In this document: piece by piece, positions 45,591-58,453 of the stretch
How positions within the stretch are numbered: position 1 is the first letter of the stretch
How the letters are laid out: each line of letters starts with the position of its first letter
DNA from: Cladorhizidae sp. MBARI D1340-BT2
Taxonomy: Eukaryota; Porifera; Demospongiae; Poecilosclerida; Cladorhizidae
Length of the DNA: 64,000 nt
Direction of reading: 5' to 3'
Assembly (NCBI GenBank): GCA_028752905.1
Contig: JAQNBH010000010.1
Location: 17,835,922-17,899,921 of the forward strand
Notes under the pieces: model-generated
Told to the model about the DNA's origin: nothing
The model's database searches: none
The model's input: the letters and a program-made list of their open reading frames with translations, nothing else
Made by a program: the position numbers and the translations under genes

Positions 45591-46839
45591 TTTTGCTGGC
45601 CTCTCTCTTTTTTTTCTTCTTCTTTTTCACCTCTTACTTTGTGCAATAGTAATTCTACTCGGCAAGCGTAGAACCATGAATTCAGTCAGACATTTGGCAT
45701 TTGCACTTGGCTGAACAGTTTGATCAGGGAAAAACAACAGCATGTGCCAAGATTTTGTTTGCCATTGAACTTGGAGGGAAAAATTGGATATATCGTATTT
45801 AAAAAATCGACCCATGCTGCTTCGACTACCTTCTGCCACCACTTGGTGATAATATATAGAACTTGGAGGAAAACATGAAGGGAAAAATGAGCACCACTGT
45901 GGATTGGAACAAGCCTATCGATGTTTAGTTCTTTTACGCGTGGAGGCAATAAAGTTGGGCCGAAATGAAATAGTGCAGCTTGTACTTTCGAACATGCCTT
46001 CTCTTGTGTGTTCTTAATTGAACGAGTTTTTATTCGTGGTAAAAGATTGGTTAACAAATGCCTCCACTGGAGTGGATTTCAGCCTTGTGTCATACTCCAC
46101 TTCTAGTCCACTTTGAAGGACAGGATATCTGAAAGTGAGGTCAGCTTTGATAGCTATAAAAAAAAAATGATTTAAAATTGTTAGAAATGGAAAAGAAAAA
46201 GGAAGAGTTGGAGCTTCACAGAGTCTTTTAAGATCTGTGACAAAGCCAAACTTATGATGTTATGTATATCACAAGTTCAAGTATTGAATGTACTCTCTGC
46301 TTCGACTAATACCAAGCTGATGTGTCATCTGATGGAGTTCTATATAGTGAAAATTGGGTACAGCATCATCATGTTTGCAGGGGATGCCTGAAGATTGTGT
46401 CTCTAAAAACAACGAGGGCTGGTTTTGATCAGTGATAGTATCCTTAGTGTGAATGGTTACTATAGGGTTGATATTTCGTGGACTTTTTGCTCATTTTTGT
46501 TTCCAATGCAAATTCTGGTCTAGAAGGGGTAAGGATCGTCACGTTTTGACCATCACTGCGAAGTGAACTTCCAGGTACAAGTTAGTAGTCCTAACGAAAG
46601 CTGATCTACGGTCCAGGAGAAATTGGCTGACTCTCAATTGATACTAGGACCTTGCGAATGATATAAGAACTTGGGGAAAAGAAGATGGAAAAAATAGAGT
46701 GCACAAAACATTAGTAACCGCTGTTGAATTGGAACAAGCCGGAAATCTGTCTCTTCTAGAAGAGTTTTAACGCAGCGGTGAGAAAACATAGCTTGAAGAG
46801 AAAATGCATTTTATAAGTGATGAAATGTGGTGTCTGGAT

Positions 46840-47022
46840 GCCTACGACCATACCACGTTGAGAACACCGGTTCTCGTCCGATCACCGAAGTTAAGCAGCG
46901 TTTGGCCTGCCCAGTATACTTGGATGGGTACCGGTTCTCGTCCGATCACCGAAGTTAAGCAGCGTTGGGCCTGCCCGGTACTTGGATGGGTGACCACCTG
47001 GGAACAGCAGGTGTTGTAGGCT
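46840..47022 (+). rRNA. 5S rRNA variant with 64-bp internal duplication, unit 30
   Basis: Same duplication as unit 18. Private changes are G64T in the first copy and G93A in box C of the 3' part, suggesting relaxed constraint. Its spacer holds the empty retrotransposon site. Confidence 0.91.
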
Positions 47023-48173
47023 TTTTGCTGGCCTCTCTCTTTTTTTCCTTCTTCTTTTTCACCTCTTACTTTGTGCAATAGTAATTCTACTCGGCAAGCG
47101 TAGAACCATGAATTCAGTCAGACATTTGGCATTTGCACTTGGCTGAACAGTTTGATCAGGGAAAAACAACAGCATGTGCCAAGATTTTGTTTGCCATTGA
47201 ACTTGGAGGGAAAAATTGGATAGATCGTATTTTAAAAATCGACCCATGCTGCTTCGACTACCTTCTGCCACCACTTGGTGATATATAGAACTTGGAGGAA
47301 AACATGAAGGGAAAAATGAGCACCACTGTGGATTGGAACAAGCCTATCGATGTTTAGTTCTTTTATGCGTGGAGGGAATAAAGTTGGGCTGAAATGAAAT
47401 AGTGCAGCTTGTACTTTCGAAAATGCCTTCTCTTGTGTGTTCTTAATTGAACGAGTTTTTATTCGGGGTAAAAGATTGGTTAACAAATGCCTCCACTGGA
47501 GTTGATTTCAGCCTTGTGTCATACTCCACTTCTAGTCCACTTTGAAGGACAGGATATCTGAAAGTGAGGTCAGCTTTGATAGCTATTAAAAAAAAAAATG
47601 ATTTAAAATTGTTAGAAATGGAAAAGAAAAAGGAAGATTTGGAGCTTCACCGAGTCTTTTAAGATCTATGACAAAGCCAAACTTATGATGTTATGTATAT
47701 TACAAGTTCAAGTATTGAATGTACTCTCTGCTTCGACTAATACCAAGCTGATGTGTCATCTGATGGAGTTCTATATAGTGAAAATTGGGTACAGCATCAT
47801 CATGTTTGCAGGGGATGCCTGAAGATTGTGTCTCTAATAACAACGAGGGCTGGTTTTGATCAGTGATAGTATCCTTAGTGTGAATGGTTACTATAGGGTT
47901 GATATTTCGTGGACTTTTTGCTCATTTTTGTTTCCAATCTGGTCTAGAAGGGGTAAGGATCGTCACGTTTTGACCGTCACTGCGAAGTGAACTTCCAGGT
48001 AGAAGTTGGCAGTCCTAACGAAAGCTGATCTACGGTCCAGGAGAAATTGGCTGACCCTCAATTGATACTAGGACCTTGCGAATGACATAAGAACTTGGGG
48101 AAAAGAAGATGAAAAAATAGAGTGCACAAAACATTAGTAACCGCTGTTGAATTGGAACAAGCCGGAAATCTGT

Positions 48174-48178
48174 CTCTT
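48174..48178. other. Empty (pre-insertion) site of the retrotransposon
   Basis: A single CTCTT followed by CTATATTATG in unit 30's spacer, in the same flanking sequence that surrounds the element in unit 26's spacer. It confirms the element ends and the 5-bp duplication. Confidence 0.92.
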
Positions 48179-48181
48179 CTA

Positions 48182-48264
48182 TATTATGAAACAGATGTTA
48201 AGACTTGTTACATTATGAAACAGATGTTAAGAATAGTGTCATATTATGAAACATATGTCATATT
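48182..48264. repeat. 83-bp insert in the palindrome (before unit 31)
   Basis: Second copy of the insert at 42581-42663, here in a spacer without the retroelement. It therefore predates both the block duplication and the retrotransposon. Confidence 0.88.
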
Positions 48265-48345
48265 GAAGAGTTTTAACGCAGCGGTAAGAAAACATAGCTT
48301 GAAGAGAAAATGCATTTTATAAGTGATGAAATGTGCTGTCTGGAT

Positions 48346-48464
48346 GCCTACGACCATACCACATTGAGAACACCGGTTCTCGTCCGATCACCGAAGTTAA
48401 GCAGCGTTGGGCCTGCCCAGTACTTGGATGGGTGACCGCCTGGGAACAGTAGGTGTTGTAGGCT
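48346..48464 (+). rRNA. 5S ribosomal RNA, unit 31
   Basis: G18A in helix II and C105T. Counterpart of unit 27. Confidence 0.96.
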
Positions 48465-49710
48465 TTTTGCTGGCCTCTCTCTTTTTTTCTTCTTCTTTTT
48501 CACCTCTTACTTTGTGCAATAGTAATTCTACTCGGCAAGCGTAGAACCATGAATTCAGTCAGACATTTGGCATTTGCACTTGGCTGAACAGTTGGATCAG
48601 GGAAAAACAACAGCATGTGCCAAGATTTTGTTTGCCATTGAACTTGGAGGGAAAAATTGGATATATCGTATTTAAAAAATCGACCCATGCTGCTTCGACT
48701 ACCTTCTGCCACCACTTGGTGATATATAGAACTTGGAGGAAAACATGAAGGGAAAAATGAGCACCACTGTAGATTGGAACAAGCCTATCGATGTTTAGTT
48801 CTTTTACGCGTGGAGGGAATAAAGTTGGGCTGAAATGAAATAGTGCAGCTTGTACTTTCGAACATGCCTTCTCTTGTGTGTTCTTAATTGAACGAGTTTT
48901 TATTCGGGGTAAAAGATTGGTTAACAAATGCCTCCACTGGAGTTGATTTCAGCCTTGTGTCATACTCCACTTCTAGTCCACTTTGAAGGACAGGATATCT
49001 GAAAGTGAGGTCAGCTTTGATAGCTATTTAAAAAAAAACTGATTTAAAATTGTTAGAAATGGAAAAGAAAAAGGAAGATTTGGAGCTTCACAGAGTCTTT
49101 TAAGATCTGTGACAAAGCCAAACTTATGATGTTATGTATATCACAAGTTCAAGTATTGAATGTACTCTCTGCTTCGACTAATACCAAGCTGATGTGTCAT
49201 CTGATGGAGTTCTATATAATAATTATAGTGAAAATTGGGTACAGCATCATCACGTTTGCAGGGGATGCCTGAAGATTGTGTCTCTAAAAACAACGAGGCT
49301 GGTTTTGATCAGTGATAGTATCCTTAGTGTGAATGGTTACTATAGGGTTGATATTTCGTGGACTTTTTGCTCATTTTTGTTTCCTGCAAACAGAAATAAT
49401 TATGTCTTGTCTAGAAGGGGTAAGGATCGTCACGTTTTGACCGTCACTGCAAAGTGAACTTCCAGGTAGAAGTTAGTAGTCCTAACGAAAGCTGATCTAC
49501 GGTCCAGGAGAAATTGGCTGACTCTCAATTGATACTAGGCCCTTGCGAATGACATAAGAACTTGGGGAAAAGAAGATGAAAAAAATAGAGTGCACAAAAC
49601 ATTAGTAACCGTGAATTGGAACAAGCCGGAAATAGTTTTAACGCAGCGGTGAGAAAACATAGCTTGAAGAGAAAATGCATTTTATAAGTGATGAAATGTG
49701 GTGTCTGGAT

Positions 49711-49829
49711 GCCTACGACCATACCACGTTGAGAACACCGGTTCTCGTCCGATCACCGAAGTTAAGCAGCGTTGGGCCTGCCCAGTACTTGGATGGGTGA
49801 CCGCCTGGGAACAGCAGGTGTTGTAGGCT
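49711..49829 (+). rRNA. 5S ribosomal RNA, unit 32
   Basis: Consensus gene with the short pyrimidine tract after it. The upstream palindrome is deleted. Confidence 0.98.
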
Positions 49830-51066
49830 TTTTGCTGGCCTCTCTCTTTTTTTTCTTCTCCTCTTACTTTGTGCAATAGTAATTCTACTCGGCAAGCGTA
49901 GAACCATGAATTCAGTCAGACATTTGGCATTTGCACTTGGCTGAACAGTTGGATCAGGGAAAAACAACAGCATGTGCCAAGATTTTGTTTGCCATTGAAC
50001 TTGGAGGGAAAAATTGGATATATCGTATTTAAAAAATCGACCCATGCTGCTTCGACTACCTTCTGCCACCACTTGGTGATATATAGAACTTGGAGGAAAA
50101 CATGAAGGGAAAAATGAGCACCACTGTGGATTGGAACAAGCCTATCGATGTTTAGTTATTTTACGCGTGGAGGGAATAAAGTTGGGCTGAAATGAAATAG
50201 TGCAGCTTGTACTTTCGAACATGCCTTCTCTTGTGTGTTCTTAATTGAAGGAGTTTTTATTCGGGGTAAAAGATTGGTTAACAAATGCCTCCACTGGAGT
50301 TGATTTCAGCCTTGTGTCATACTCCACTTCTAGTCCACTTTGAAGGACAGGATATCTGAAAGTGAGGTCAGCTTTGATAGTTATAAAAAAAAAATGATTT
50401 AAAATTGTTAGAAATGGAAAAGAAAAAGGAAGAGTTGGAGCTTCACAGAGTCTTTTAAGATCTGTGACAAAGACAAACTTATGATGTTATGTATATCACA
50501 AGTTCAAGTATTGAATGTACTCTCTGCTTCGACTAATACCAAGCTGATGTGTCATCTGATGGAGTTCTATATAGTGAAAATTGGGTACAGCATCATCATG
50601 TTTGCAGGGGATGCCTGAAGATTGTGTCTCTAAAAACAACGAGGGCTGGTTTTGATCAGTGATAGTATCCTTAGTGTGAATGGTTACTATAGGGTTGATA
50701 TTTCGTGGACTTTCTGCTCATTTTTGTTTCCAATGCAAATTCTGGTCTAGAAGGGGTAAGGATTGTCACGTTTTGACCGTCACTGCGAAGTGAACTTCCA
50801 GGTACAAGTTAGTAGTCCTAACGAAAGCTGATCTACGGTCCAGGAGAAATTGGCTGACTCTCAATTGATACTAGGACCTTGCGAATGATATAAGAACTTG
50901 GGGAAAAGAAGATGAAAAAAATAGAGTGCACAAAACATTAGTAACCGCTGTTGAATTGGAACAAGCCGGAAATCTGTCTCTTCTAGAAGAGTTTTAACGC
51001 AGCGGTGAGAAAACATAGCTTGAAGAGAAAATGCATTTTATAAGTGATGAAATGTGATGTCTGGAT

Positions 51067-51185
51067 GCCTACGACCATACCACGTTGAGAACACCGGTTC
51101 TCGTCCGATCACCGAAGTTAAGCAGCGTTGGGCCTGCCCAGTACTTGGATGGGTGACCGCCTGGGAACAGCAGGTGTTGTAGGCT
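51067..51185 (+). rRNA. 5S ribosomal RNA, unit 33
   Basis: Consensus gene. The flank reads GTGATGTCTGG, a private change. Confidence 0.98.
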
Positions 51186-52317
51186 TTTTGCTGGCCTCTC
51201 TCTTTTTTTTCTTCTTCTTTTTCACCTCTTACTTTGTGCAATAGTAATTCTACTCGGCAAGCGTAGAACCATGAATTCAGTCAGACATTTGGCATTTGCA
51301 CTTGGCTGAACAGTTTGATCAGGGAAAAACAACAGCATGTGCCAAGATTTTGTTTTCCATTGAACTTGGAGGGAAAAATTGGATATATCGTATTTAAAAA
51401 ATCGACCCATGCTGCTTCGACTACCTTCTGCCACCACTTGGTGATAATATATAGAACTTGGAGGAAAACATGAAGGGAAAAATGAGCACCACTGTGGATT
51501 GGAACAAGCCTATCGATGTTTAGTTCTTTTACGCGTGGAGGGAATAAAGTTGGGCCGAAATGAAATAGTGCAGCTTGTACTTTCGAACATGCCTTCTCTT
51601 GTGTGTTCTTAATTGAACGAGTTTTTATTCGTGGTAAAAGATTGGTTAACAAATGCCTCCACTGGAGTTAATTTCAGCCTTGTGTCATACTCCACTTCTA
51701 GTCCACTTTGAAGGACAGGATATCTGAAAGTGAGGTCAGCTTTGATAGCTATAAAAAAAAATGATTTAAAATTGTTAGAAATGGAAAAGAAAAAGGAAGA
51801 GTTGGAGCTTCACAGAGTCTTTTAAGATCTGTGACAAAGACAAACTTATGATGTTATGTATATCACAAGTTCAAGTATTGAATGTACTCTCTGCTTCGAC
51901 TAATACCAAGCTGATGTGTCATCTGATGGAGTTCTATATAGTGAAAATTGGGTACAGCATCATCATGTTTGCAGGGGATGCCTGAAGATTGTGTCTCTAA
52001 AAACAACGAGGGCTGGTTTTGATCAGTGATAGTATCCTTAGTGTGAATGGTTACTATAGGGTTGATATTTCGTGGACTTTTTGCTCATTTTTGTTTCCAA
52101 TGCAAATAGAAATATGTCTGGTCTAGAAGGGGTAAGGATCGTCACGTTTTGACCGTCAATGCGAAGTGAACTTCCAGGTACAAGTTAGTAGTCCTAACGA
52201 AAGCTGATCTACGGTCCAGGAGAAATTGGCTGACTCTCAATTGATACTAGGACCTTGCGAATGACATAAGAACTTGGGGAAAAGAAGATGAAAAAAATAG
52301 AGTGCACAAAACATTAG

Positions 52318-52341
52318 TATATATATATATATATATATATA
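52318..52341. repeat. (TA)12 microsatellite
   Basis: Twelve TA units where the other spacers read AGTAACCGC, about 125 bp upstream of the damaged unit 34. The same position carries a TATATA at 15951-15956, so this TA step is prone to gain. Confidence 0.95.
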
Positions 52342-52464
52342 GCCGCTGTTGAATTGGAACAAGCCGGAAATCTGTCTCTTCTAGAAGAGTTTTAACGCAG
52401 CGGTGAGAAAACATAGCTTGAAGAGAAAATGCATTTTATAAGTGATGAAATGTGGTGTCTGGAT

Positions 52465-52566
52465 GCCTACGACCATACCACGTTGAGAACACCGGTTCTC
52501 GTCCGATCACCGAAGTTAAGCAGCGTTGGATGGATGACCGCCTGGGAACAGCAGGTGTTGTAGGCT
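52465..52566 (+). pseudogene. 5S rRNA pseudogene with 17-bp internal deletion, unit 34
   Basis: 102 nt. Seventeen bases (about positions 66-82) are missing between two TTGG copies, which looks like slippage at microhomology. The whole intermediate element and the start of box C are lost, and G87A changes box C further. Both helix I strands and the T-run remain. Loss of the central promoter and of helix IV/V sequence makes function unlikely. Confidence 0.9.
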
Positions 52567-52812
52567 TTTTGCTGGCCTCTCTTTTTTTTTCCTTCTTCTT
52601 TTTCACCTCTTACTTTGTGCAATAGTAATTCTACTCAGCAAGCGTAGAACCATGAATTCAGTCAGACATTTGGCATTTGCACTTGGCTGAACAGTTTGAT
52701 CAGGGAAAAACAACAGCATGTGCCAAGATTTTGTTTGCCATTGAACTTGGAGGGAAAAATTGGATATATCGTATTTAAAAAATCGACCCATGCTGCTTCG
52801 ACTACCTTCTGC

Positions 52813-53071
52813 GGGAGCTAATAAAAGGAAAGTAATCAAAACTAATCAATCCTTAAAAAGGCCGTTATACCCTTAAACTAATAAACTCAGACTGAGCTAA
52901 TAAAAGGAAAGTAATCAAAACTAATCAATCCTTAAAAAGGCCGTTATACCCTTAAACTAATAAACTCAGACTGAGCTAATAAAAGGAAAGTAATCAAAAC
53001 TAATCAATCCTTAAAAAGGCCGTTATACCCTTAAACTAATAAACTCAGACTGAGCTAATAAAAGGAAAGTA
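52813..53071. repeat. Block of 79-bp tandem repeats inserted in a spacer
   Basis: Three full copies start at 52815, 52894 and 52973, and a partial copy runs over 53052-53071. The copies look identical. The unit begins GAGCTAATAAAAGG and contains GGCCGTTATACCC. It replaces about 20 bp of normal spacer (between CTTCTGC and TAGAACTTGG) and has no relative elsewhere in the window. Source unknown. Confidence 0.93.
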
Positions 53072-54055
53072 TAGAACTTGGAGGAAAACATGAAGGGAAA
53101 AATGAGCACCACTTTGGATTGGAACAAGCCTATCGATGTTTAGTTCTTTTACGCGTGGAGGGAATAAAGTTGGGCTGAAATGAAATAGTGCAGCTTGTAC
53201 TTTCGAACATGCCTTCTCTTGTGTGTTCTTAATTGAACGAGTTTTTATTCGGGGTAAAAGATTGGTTAACAAATGCCTCCACTGGAGTTGATTTCAGCCT
53301 TGTGTCATACTCCACTTCTAGTCCACTTTGAAGGACAGGATATCTGAAAGTGAGGTCAGCTTTGATAGCTATTTAAAAAAAAACTGATTTAAAATTGTTA
53401 GAAATGGAAAAGAAAAAGGAAGATTTGGAGCTTCACAGAGTCTTTTAAGATCTGTGACAAAGCCAAACTTATGATGTTATGTATATCACAAGTTCAAGTA
53501 TTGAATGTACTCTCTGCTTCGACTAATACCAAGCTGATGTGTCATCTGATGGAGTTCTATATAATAATTATAGTGAAAATTGGGTACAGCATCATCACGT
53601 TTGCAGGGGATGCCTGAAGATTGTGTCTCTAAAAACAACGAGGCTGGTTTTTATCAGTGATAGTATCCTTAGTGTGAATGGTTACTATAGGGTTGATATT
53701 TCGTGGACTTTTTGCTCATTTTTGTTTCCTGCAAACAGAAATAATTATGTCTTGTCTAGAAGGGGTAAGGATCGTCACGTTTTGACCGTCACTGCGAAGT
53801 GAACTTCCAGGTAGAAGTTAGTAGTCCTAACGAAAGCTGATCTACGGTCCAGGAGAAATTGGCGGACTCTCAATTGATACTAGGACCTTGCGAATGACAT
53901 AAGAACTTGGGGAAAAGAAGATAAAAAAAATAGAGTGCACAAAACATTAGTAACCGTGAATTGGAACAAGCCGGAAATAGTTTTAACGCAGCGGTGAGAA
54001 AACATAGCTTGAAGAGAAAATGCATTTTATAAGTGATGAAATGTGGTGTCTGGAT

Positions 54056-54238
54056 GCCTACGACCATACCACGTTGAGAACACCGGTTCTCGTCCGATCA
54101 CCGAAGTTAAGCAGCGTTGGGCCTGCCCAGTATACTTGGATGGGTACCGGTTCTCGTCCGATCACCGAAGTTAAGCAGCGTTGGGCCTGCCCGGTACTTG
54201 GATGGGTGACCGCCTGGGAACAGCAGGTGTTGTAGGCT
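54056..54238 (+). rRNA. 5S rRNA variant with 64-bp internal duplication, unit 35
   Basis: Clean copy of the duplicated variant, with GTATAC and CCCGG markers and no private change. The upstream palindrome is deleted. Confidence 0.92.
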
Positions 54239-55482
54239 TTTTGCTGGCCTCTCTCTTTTTTTCCTTCTTCTTTTTCACCTCTTACTTTGTGCAATAGTAA
54301 TTCTACTCGGCAAGCGTAGAACCATGAATTCAGTCAGACATTTGGCATTTGCACTTGGCTGAACAGTTTGATCAGGGAAAAACAACAGCATGTGCCAAGA
54401 TTTTGTTTGCCATTGAACTTGGAGGGAAAAATTGGATAGATCGTATTTAAAAAATCGACCCATGCTGCTTCGACTACCTTCTGCCACCACTTGGTGATAT
54501 ATAGAACTTGGAGGAAAACATGAAGGGAAAAATGAGCACCACTGTGGATTGGAACAAGCCTATCGATGTTTAGTTCTTTTACGCGTGGAGGGAATAAAGT
54601 TGGGCTGAAATGAAATAGTGCAGCTTGTACTTTCGAACATGCCTTCTCTTGTGTGTTCTTAATTGAACGAGTTTTTATTCGTGGTAAAAGATTGGTTAAC
54701 AAATGCCTCCACTGAAGTTGATTTCAGCCTTGTGTCATACTCCACTTCTAGTCCACTTTGAAGGACAGGATATCTGAAAGTGAGGTCAGCTTTGATAGCT
54801 ATAAAAAAAAAAGATTTAAAATGTTAGAAATGGAAAAGAAAAAGGAAGAGTTGGAGCTTCACAGAGTCTTTTAAGATCTGTGACAAAGCCAAACTTATGA
54901 TGTTATGTATATCACAAGTTCAAGTATTGAATGTACTCTCTGCTTCGACTAATACCAAGCTGATGTGTCATCTGATGGAGTTCTATATAGTGAAAATTGG
55001 GTACAGCATCATCATGTTTGCAGGGGATGCCTGAAGATTGTGTCTCTAAAAACAACGAGGGATGGTTTTGATCAGTGATAGTATCCTTAGTGTGAATGGT
55101 TACTATAGGGTTGATATTTCGTGGACTTTTTGCTCATTTTTGTTTCCAATGTAAATTCTGGTCTAGAAGGGGTAAGGATCGTCACGTTTTGACCGTCACT
55201 GCGAAGTGAACTTCCAGGTACAAGTTAGTAGTCCTAACGAAAGCTGATCTACGGTCCAGGAGAAATTGGCTGACTCTCAATTGATACTAGGACCTTGCGA
55301 ATGATATAAGAACTTGGGGAAAAGAAGATGGAAAAAATAGAGTGCACAAAACATTAGTAACCGCTGTTGAATTGGAACAAGCCGGAAATCTGTCTCTTCT
55401 AGAAGAGTTTTAACGCAGCGGTGAGAAAACATAGCTTGAAGAGAAAATGCATTTTATAAGTGATGAAATGTGCTGTCTGGAT

Positions 55483-55601
55483 GCCTACGACCATACCATG
55501 TTGAGAACACCGGTTCTCGTCCGATCACCGAAGTTAAGCTGCGTTGGGCCTGCCCAGTACTTGGATGGGTGACCGCCTGGGAACAGCAGGTGTTGTAGGC
55601 T
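55483..55601 (+). rRNA. 5S ribosomal RNA, unit 36
   Basis: C17T in helix II and A58T inside box A (AAGCTGCG). The box A change could lower TFIIIA/TFIIIC binding. Possibly a weak or silent copy. Confidence 0.94.
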
Positions 55602-56860
55602 TTTTGCTGGCCTCTCTCTTTTTTTCTTCTTCTTTTTCACCTCTTACTTTGTGCAATGGTAATTCTACTCGGCAAGCGTAGAACCATGAATTCAGTCAGA
55701 CATTTGGCATTTGCACTAGGCTGAACAGTTTGATCAGGAAAAAACAACAGCATGTGCCAAGATTTTTTTGCCATTGAACTTGGAGGAAAAAATTGGATAT
55801 ATCGTATTTAAAAAATCGACCCATGCTGCTTCGACTACCTTCTGCCACCACTTGGTGATAATATATAGAACTTGGAGGAAAACATGAAGGGAAAAATGAG
55901 CACCACTGTGGATTGGAACAAGCCTATCGATGTTTAGTTCTTTTACGCGTGGAGGGAATAAAGTTGGGCTGAAATGAAATAGTGCAGCTTGTACTTTCGA
56001 ACATGCCTTCTCTTGTGCGTTCTTAATTGAACGAGTTTTTATTCGTGGTAAAAGATTGGTTAACAAATGCCTCCACTGGAGTTGATTTCAGCCTTGTGTC
56101 ATACTCCACTTCTAGTCCACTTTGAAGGACAGGATATCTGAAAGTGAGGTCAGCTTTGATAGCTATATATTTTAAAAAAAAGATTTAAAATGTTAGAAAT
56201 GGAAAAGAAAAAGGAAGAGTTGGAGCTTCACAGAGTCTTTTAAGATCTGTGACAAAGCCAAACTTATGATGTTATGTATATCACAAGTTCAAGTATTGAA
56301 TGTACTCTCTGCTTCGACTAATACCAAGCTGATGTGTCATCTGATGGAGTTCTATATAGTGAAAATTGGGTACAGCATCATCATGTTTGCAGGGGATGCC
56401 TGAAGATTGTGTCTCTAAAAACAACGAGGGCTGGTTTTGATCAGTGATAGTATCCTTAGTGTGAATGGTTACTATAGGGTTGATATTTCGTGGACTTTTT
56501 GCTCATTTTTGTTTCCAATGCAAATAGAAATATGTCTGGTCTAGAAGGGGTAAGGATCGTCACGTTTTGACCGTCACTACGAAGTGAACTTCCAGGTACA
56601 AGTTAGTAGTCCTAACGAAAGCTGATCTACGGTCCAGGAGAAATTGGCTGACTCTCAATTGATACTAGGACCTTGCGTATGACATAAGAACTTGGGGAAA
56701 AGAAGATGAAAAAAATAGAGTGCACAAAACATTAGTAACCGCTGTTGAATTGGAACAAGCCGGAAATCTGTCTCTTCTAGAAGAGTTTTAACGCAGCGGT
56801 GAGAAAACATAGCTTGAAGAGAAAATGCATTTTATAAGTGATGAAATGTGGTGTCTGGAT

Positions 56861-57043
56861 GCCTACGACCATACCACGTTGAGAACACCGGTTCTCGTCC
56901 GATCACCGAAGTTAAGCAGCGTTGGGCCTGCCCAGTATACTTGGATGGGTACCGGTTCTCGTCCGATCACCGAAGTTAAGCAGCGTTGGGCCTGCCCGGT
57001 ACTTGGATGGGTGACCGCCTGGGAACAGCAGGTGTTGTAGGCT
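56861..57043 (+). rRNA. 5S rRNA variant with 64-bp internal duplication, unit 37
   Basis: Clean copy of the duplicated variant, now next to a B/D mosaic spacer rather than the spacer seen around units 18-30. The variant gene has therefore been separated from its original flank. Confidence 0.92.
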
Positions 57044-58270
57044 TTTTGCTGGCCTCTCTCTTTTTTTTCTTCTTCTTTTTCACCTCTTACTTTGTGCAAT
57101 GGTAATTCTACTCGGCAAGCGTAGAACCATGAATTCAGTCAGACATTTGGCATTTGCACTTGGCTGAACAGTTTGATCAGGGAAAAACAACAGCATGTGC
57201 CAAGATTTTTTTGCCATTGAACTTGGAGGAAAAAATTGGATAGATCGTATTTAAAAAATCGACCCATGCTGCTTCGACTACCTTCTGCCACCACTTGGTG
57301 ATAATATATAGAACTTGGAGGAAAACATGAAGGGAAAAATGAGCACCACTGTGGATTGGAACAAGCCTATCGATGTTTAGTTCTTTTACGCGTGGAGGGA
57401 ATAAAGTTGGGCTGAAATGAAATAGTGCAGCTTGTACTTTCGAACATGCCTTCTCTTGTGTGTTCTTAATTGAACGAGTTTTTATTCGTGGTAAAAGATT
57501 GGTTAACAAATGCCTCCACTGGAGTTGATTTCAGCCTTGTGTCATACTCCACTTCTAGTCCACTTTGAAGGACAGGATATCTGAAAGTGAGGTCAGCTTT
57601 GATAGCTATAAAAAAAAAAAGATTTAAAATGTTAGAAATGAAAAAGAAAAAGGAAGAGTTGGAGCTTCACAGAGTCTTTTAAGATCTGTGACAAAGCCAA
57701 ACTTATGATGTTATGTATATCACAAGTTCAAGTATTGAATGTACTCTCTGCTTCGACTAATACCAAGCTGATGTGTCATCTGATGGAGTTCTATATAGTG
57801 AAAATTGGGTACAGCATCATCATGTTTGCAGGGGATGCCTGAAGATTGTGTCTCTAAAAACAACGAGGGCTGGTTTTGATCAGTGATAGTATCCTTAGTG
57901 TGAATGGTTACTATAGGGTTGATATTTCGTGGACTTTTTGCTCATTTTTGTTTCCAATGCAAATTCTGGTCTAGAAGGGGTAAGGAACGTCACGTTTTGA
58001 CCGTCACTGCGAAGTGAACTTCCAGGTACAAGTTAGTAGTCCTAACGAAAGCTGATCTACGGTCCAGGAGAAATTGGCTGACTCTCAATTGATACTAGGA
58101 CCTTGCGAATGACATAAGAACTTGGGGAAAAGAAGATGAAAAAAATAGAGTGCACAAAACATTAGTAACCGTGAATTGGAACAAGCCGGAAATAGTTTTA
58201 ACGCAGCGGTGAGAAAACATAGCTTGAAGAGAAAATGCATTTTATAAGTGATGAAATGTGGTGTCTGGAT

Positions 58271-58453
58271 GCCTACGACCATACCACGTTGAGAACACCG
58301 GTTCTCGTCCGATCACCGAAGTTAAGCAGCGTTGGGCCTGCCCAGTATACTTGGATGGGTACCGGTTCTCGTCCGATCACCGAAGTTAAGCAGCGTTGGG
58401 CTTGCCCGGTACTTGGATGGGTGACCGCCTGGGAACAGCAGGTGTTGTAGGCT
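58271..58453 (+). rRNA. 5S rRNA variant with 64-bp internal duplication, unit 38
   Basis: Duplicated variant with private C68T in the intermediate element of the second copy. It directly follows unit 37, the only case of two duplicated genes in adjacent units. Confidence 0.91.

Larger units (their letters stand above)
46840..52464 (+). repeat. Higher-order repeat of units 30-33 (partner of units 26-29)
   Basis: Matches units 26-29 (35356-46839) with the retrotransposon removed: duplicated gene, spacer with the 83-bp insert, C105T gene with type C spacer, then genes with type B spacers. Spacings are 1506, 1365, 1356 and 1398 against 1509 (element and one target copy subtracted), 1365, 1362 and 1368. 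Confidence 0.83.
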
